From: Hyphomicrobium_A sp943371625
GTDB taxonomy: Bacteria > Pseudomonadota > Alphaproteobacteria > Rhizobiales > Hyphomicrobiaceae
NCBI GenBank assembly: GCA_943371625.1
Contig: CALRVN010000026.1
Coordinates: 1 to 17,685, forward strand
DNA: 17,685 bases
Reading direction: 5' to 3'
The notes under the pieces are model-generated. The model was given only the letters and a program-made list of their open reading frames with translations. It was not told the DNA's origin and ran no database searches. Made by a program: the position numbers and the translations under genes. This document shows, in pieces, positions 15,639 to 17,685 of this stretch (its first letter is position 1; each line of letters opens with the position of its first letter).

Positions 15639-16250
15639 CTACTTGTGTATCTGGAACGCGCGTAACGAATGTCCGAGCTTCTCCGCTTTAGCTCTCAGAT
15701 AGTCACTGTTGTGCTCGGTGGGGGTGCTCTCAAGAGGCTCTCTAGAGACCTCAAGGCCAGCGTCCGCAAGGCCCTTGCTCTTTCGTGGATTATTGGTCAG
15801 CAACCGGATCGATGTCCAGCCGAAGTGTCTAAGAACGTGGATCGCTTGGCCATAGTCGCGAGGGTCGAGCGGTACCCCCAGCTGCTCATAGGCAGCCGCG
15901 GTGTCGATGCCTTCGGCATGTGAGATGTGTAGGCCGCGTATTTTGGTTAGCAAGCCTGCGCCGCGCCCGTCCCGAAGCATATAGATGAATGCGCCTCCCT
16001 CAGCATGGATCGATTTTAGACTCGTATCCAGTTGCCAATGGCAATCGCAATCCAAGCTGGAGAATATCTCTCCCGTGTAGCAGGCACTTTGGATACGCAC
16101 TAGTGGTTGCGGGCTCGCCGGCTCCTTCCACAGAACAAGCACGTTGTCTTGCTCGTTCTCCGACCAAGAAAATACGTAGATTGTGAAGTCGCCGTAGGTG
16201 GTGCGTATTGGAGCGAAGGCGACGGCGGGCTCACGATCCATCGGCGACAT
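15639..16250 (-). CDS. Divergent stand-alone GTP cyclohydrolase II (RibA-like)
   Basis: 203 residues from the ATG at 16250, which follows GAGAGCGGG; an ATG nine bases further in is possible. Canonical RibA opens GTP to 2,5-diamino-6-ribosylamino-4-pyrimidinone phosphate, formate and pyrophosphate. Kept features: the three zinc cysteines Cys57, Cys68, Cys70 with exact family spacing, Asp129 and Arg131 in LDPRDYG (the E. coli Asp126/Arg128 pair), GLLTKIRG, and LTNNPRKSKGL. Changed features: the usual RVHSEC reads RIQSAC, and RQEGR reads LRDGR, both in the GTP pocket. No DHBP-synthase domain and no riboflavin genes are nearby. Its start overlaps the end of the SLATT-like gene by 20 bases, so the two are translationally coupled. 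It may make a nucleotide-derived signal rather than riboflavin. Confidence 0.85.
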   Translation of the reverse strand: MSPMDREPAVAFAPIRTTYGDFTIYVFSWSENEQDNVLVLWKEPASPQPLVRIQSACYTGEIFSSLDCDCHWQLDTSLKSIHAEGGAFIYMLRDGRGAGLLTKIRGLHISHAEGIDTAAAYEQLGVPLDPRDYGQAIHVLRHFGWTSIRLLTNNPRKSKGLADAGLEVSREPLESTPTEHNSDYLRAKAEKLGHSLRAFQIHK

Positions 16251-16746
16251 CCCGCTCTCGCATCGAGATTGCTGGAGTTTTAGACAATACCGCATCAGGC
16301 TCCGGAACGAGGCCCTCCCACTGCTCGTGGACTCTGAACGCGATCTCACTCACGCGAGCAGCAAGTAAACGATCCGCCTCGACGCCCTCAGCGTATGCGT
16401 CCAGGCTAAAGTCAAATGCCGCCTTCTCGCGCTCAAGTTCGCGTTGAGCGCGCCGGTAAATCGCCCAGAGCCTCTGCGGCTTACGGAGTTGGACCCAAGC
16501 TGTCGCCATGGCCGCTCCCACCGAGAGCGTGGCAGGCACAAGCTTGCCCCAGAAGAAACCGGAACCCAGGGTGACGAAGAGCGGTGACGCCAACGTTAGA
16601 AATATTATGGCGTAGAACGACGCCTGGGACTCAAATTTGTTGTGGTCGGCCTTCTCTCGCAGGCCTCTTCTCACTGAGGAGTAGTACTCTGTCGCGCTGG
16701 AGTACGTATCTCTCTCGACCGACTGGTCGCGTCGCCAAAATCCCAT
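16231..16746 (-). CDS. Two-TM SLATT-like (DUF4231-like) membrane protein
   Basis: 171 residues from the ATG at 16746, which has GAGGG seven bases upstream; the longer frame from a TTG at 16803 lacks a ribosome site. Layout (numbering from this ATG): a cytoplasmic N-terminal helix with DTYSSATEYYSSVRRGLREKAD, two close membrane segments (about 43-61, YAIIFLTLASPLFVTLG; and 68-86, KLVPATLSVGAAMATAWVQL), then a long charged helix. That helix carries WAIYRRAQRELEREKAAFDF and ends in RVSEIAFRVHEQWEGL. The Tyr-Arg rich first helix, two TMs and the W-x-x-YR...E...E...F / E-x-W tail are the plan of SLATT (2TM effector) and DUF4231 proteins, which are encoded with nucleotide-second-messenger conflict systems. 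It is the first gene of a pair with RibA. Family assignment is by pattern, not search. Confidence 0.72.
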   Translation of the reverse strand: MGFWRRDQSVERDTYSSATEYYSSVRRGLREKADHNKFESQASFYAIIFLTLASPLFVTLGSGFFWGKLVPATLSVGAAMATAWVQLRKPQRLWAIYRRAQRELEREKAAFDFSLDAYAEGVEADRLLAARVSEIAFRVHEQWEGLVPEPDAVLSKTPAISMRERDVADGS

Positions 16747-16884
16747 CTCTTCGCCCTCGAAGGGAGCCTCGACTGCAGGAGTATTCAGTCGTTGTCCGAG
16801 CAACGCGCCATCGTCGGCAACGGATGCTCAATCCGCTCTTAGCGATGTGATTCAATGGCTACTCCAACCCGGTCGGCGCGGATA

Positions 16885-16948
16885 GTTGCAATGAGGAGTT
16901 GGAATAACTCAAGTGTTGGAATGAGGTGCCGTCTAATGTTGTTGAAAT
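16885..16948 (+). repeat. Four GTTGNAAT repeats upstream of the SLATT-like/RibA pair
   Basis: GTTGCAAT at 16885, GTTGGAAT at 16898 and 16915, GTTGAAAT at 16941. The first and third extend to GTTG[C/G]AATGAGG, 30 bases apart. They lie 139-202 bases upstream of the SLATT-like start codon and just outside the tRNA-Gln 3' end. They could be operators for the pair or binding sites for a recombinase. Confidence 0.55.
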
Positions 16949-16950
16949 AG

Positions 16951-16960
16951 TTGGCTGGGG
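16951..16960 (+). repeat. Direct repeat at the tRNA-Gln 3' end (candidate att site)
   Basis: TTGGCTGGGG; on the tRNA strand this is CCCCAGCCA plus one flanking A, i.e. the last nine bases of the tRNA. The matching copy is at 15627-15636. Confidence 0.55.
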
Positions 16961-17026
16961 CGCCAGGACTCGAACCTGGGAATGGCGGAATCAAAATCCG
17001 CTGCCTTACCGCTTGGCTACGCCCCA
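16952..17026 (-). tRNA. tRNA-Gln (anticodon TTG)
   Basis: 75 bases with an encoded CCA end. The acceptor stem TGGGGCG pairs with CGCCCCA, followed by discriminator G and CCA. The anticodon stem GCGGA/TCCGC encloses TTTTGAT, giving anticodon TTG (reads CAA). The T-arm carries GTTCGAATC. Its 3' end faces the candidate mini-island. Confidence 0.97.
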
Positions 17027-17089
17027 TCGCTGGCTCGAAATTGCCGGCACGTCGCGAAGACGCGCCGCATCCCTCGCGCGGCAGCGCCC

Positions 17090-17118
17090 CATATAGAGGC
17101 TGCCGCGTGGCCCGGCAA
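17090..17118 (-). promoter_or_regulatory. Sigma70-type promoter of tRNA-Gln
   Basis: On the minus strand TTGCCG (17118-17113), a 17-base spacer, and TATATG (17095-17090). The expected start site is about 55-60 bases before the mature tRNA 5' end. Confidence 0.6.
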
Positions 17119-17183
17119 TCCCGCGGCAATCGCGCCTGGGGACACTGCAACGCGGCCCCGATCCCACCGCCCGAAACGCGTCC

Positions 17184-17212
17184 TTGCGGGCCCCGCAGGT
17201 GGCCGCTATAAA
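17184..17212 (+). promoter_or_regulatory. Sigma70-type promoter of tRNA-Pro
   Basis: TTGCGG (17184-17189), a 17-base spacer, and TATAAA (17207-17212), about 66 bases upstream of the mature tRNA-Pro 5' end. Confidence 0.6.
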
Positions 17213-17278
17213 GCCGCCCTCGCCGCCAGCCTCTCCGTGGGGCTCCGGCGCTGTCCCTCAAAGGACTGATGTGTCGGG

Positions 17279-17355
17279 CGGAGCGTAGCGCAGCCTGGTA
17301 GCGCACTTGCTTCGGGAGCAAGGGGTCGGGAGTTCGAATCTCCCCGCTCCGACCA
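17279..17355 (+). tRNA. tRNA-Pro (anticodon CGG)
   Basis: 77 bases with an encoded CCA end. The acceptor stem CGGAGCG pairs with CGCTCCG, discriminator A. The anticodon stem CTTGC/GCAAG encloses TTCGGGA, giving anticodon CGG (reads CCG). GTTCGAATC in the T-arm. Confidence 0.97.
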
Positions 17356-17481
17356 TCACTTTTCCATCGCGTGGCGAAGTCGCCGCATGGCGGCCAAAGG
17401 GCTGCGATCCTCGCCGGACGCACGACGCTCCGATCGGCCGAGCGGCGTCTACCAGCGAGGGCGTGAATCGGCAGCGCAAGA

Positions 17482-17685
17482 ATGACTGACACTCTGAAGT
17501 TCAACACGGCGATGCAATTCACCACCGGCGTGCCCGACGCGGACGCTCCGGGCATCGCGCGCCTCGTCGCGCCCAACCCGAGCCCGCTCACCTTCAAGGG
17601 CACCAATACCTATCTCGTCGGCGATCGAAGTCTGGCGGTCATCGACCCAGGGCCCGAGAGCGCCGAGCAACTTCGCGCCATCGTT
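17482..17685 (+). CDS. MBL-fold metallo-hydrolase (3' end outside window)
   Basis: 68 codons are visible from the first ATG after an in-frame stop at 17464-17466. The N-terminus has LVAPNPSPLTFKGTNTYLVGD followed by LAVIDPGPE, the first strands and the Asp-Pro-Gly turn of LACTB2/RNase Z-like metallo-beta-lactamase-fold hydrolases. The metal-binding HxHxDH motif should lie just beyond the window and cannot be checked. The ribosome site is weak. It lies 126 bases after tRNA-Pro on the same strand. Confidence 0.85.
   Translation, partial: MTDTLKFNTAMQFTTGVPDADAPGIARLVAPNPSPLTFKGTNTYLVGDRSLAVIDPGPESAEQLRAIV

Larger units (their letters stand above)
15627..16960. mobile_element. Candidate mini-island at the 3' end of tRNA-Gln carrying a SLATT-like + RibA pair
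   Basis: About 1.3 kb bounded by two identical 10-base direct repeats (TTGGCTGGGG), one of which is the 3' end of the minus-strand tRNA-Gln gene. It contains only the two overlapping genes and a repeat-rich leader. Hand-counted 60-base lines inside give about 50-63% GC, against 65-77% in several lines of core genes in this window. There is no integrase, so it would be non-autonomous or a decayed remnant. The island reading is an inference from these three signs together. Confidence 0.5.

Noticed and set aside
16839..17606. 255-codon minus-strand open frame
   Set aside because: It runs straight through both tRNA genes and has a low-complexity Arg/Pro/Gly composition; it is a chance frame in GC-rich DNA.
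1..17685. CRISPR array, insertion sequence, integrase or transposase
   Set aside because: No spaced palindromic repeats, no terminal inverted repeats around a transposase, and no recombinase-like protein were seen in any frame examined.

Overview
The window is GC-rich chromosomal DNA from an alphaproteobacterium, most likely Hyphomicrobiales (Rhizobiales). The basis is codon use, an OmpA protein of the rhizobial type, an SDR-type threonine dehydrogenase, a class I aldolase and a bacterial pyruvoyl arginine decarboxylase. Genus cannot be read from the sequence alone.

Layout. 1-2171 (+): the 3' end of an OmpA-family gene with a strong terminator, an HdeD/DUF308 membrane protein, and a small secreted protein ending in a second strong terminator. 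2318-6069 (-): a GlcG/HbpS-family protein, a large acyltransferase-3/SGNH membrane enzyme with lower GC than its surroundings, and class I fructose-bisphosphate aldolase. 6267-10101 (-): a tight run read as UDP-glucuronate 4-epimerase, L-threonine 3-dehydrogenase, 2-amino-3-ketobutyrate CoA ligase and a CYTH-like protein. The two middle enzymes together convert threonine to glycine and acetyl-CoA. 10479-13118 (+): a phosphosugar isomerase (SIS), an APS kinase fused to a decayed CysN-like N-terminus, and a lipoprotein. They converge on a WecA/MraY-type glycosyltransferase (13147-14187, -). The epimerase, isomerase, glycosyltransferase and APS kinase suggest surface polysaccharide synthesis. 14374-15585 (-): a small exported protein with a hairpin behind it, a 47-residue very basic protein, and pyruvoyl-dependent arginine decarboxylase. 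16952-17685: tRNA-Gln(TTG) on the minus strand, tRNA-Pro(CGG) on the plus strand, each with a recognisable sigma70-type promoter, then the start of an MBL-fold hydrolase.

The most interesting stretch is 15627-16960. Two overlapping minus-strand genes, a two-TM SLATT-like (DUF4231-like) protein and a stand-alone, divergent RibA-type GTP cyclohydrolase II, occupy about 1.3 kb of visibly lower GC. This stretch abuts the 3' end of tRNA-Gln. The last nine bases of the tRNA plus one flanking base (TTGGCTGGGG on the + strand) recur exactly at 15627-15636, two bases beyond the RibA stop codon, so the pair is bracketed by a direct repeat like a tiny tRNA-integrated cassette with no integrase. Four copies of GTTGNAAT lie between the pair and the tRNA. 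I read this as a candidate nucleotide-signalling/membrane-effector (conflict or anti-phage) module. Function is inferred from family membership and architecture only.
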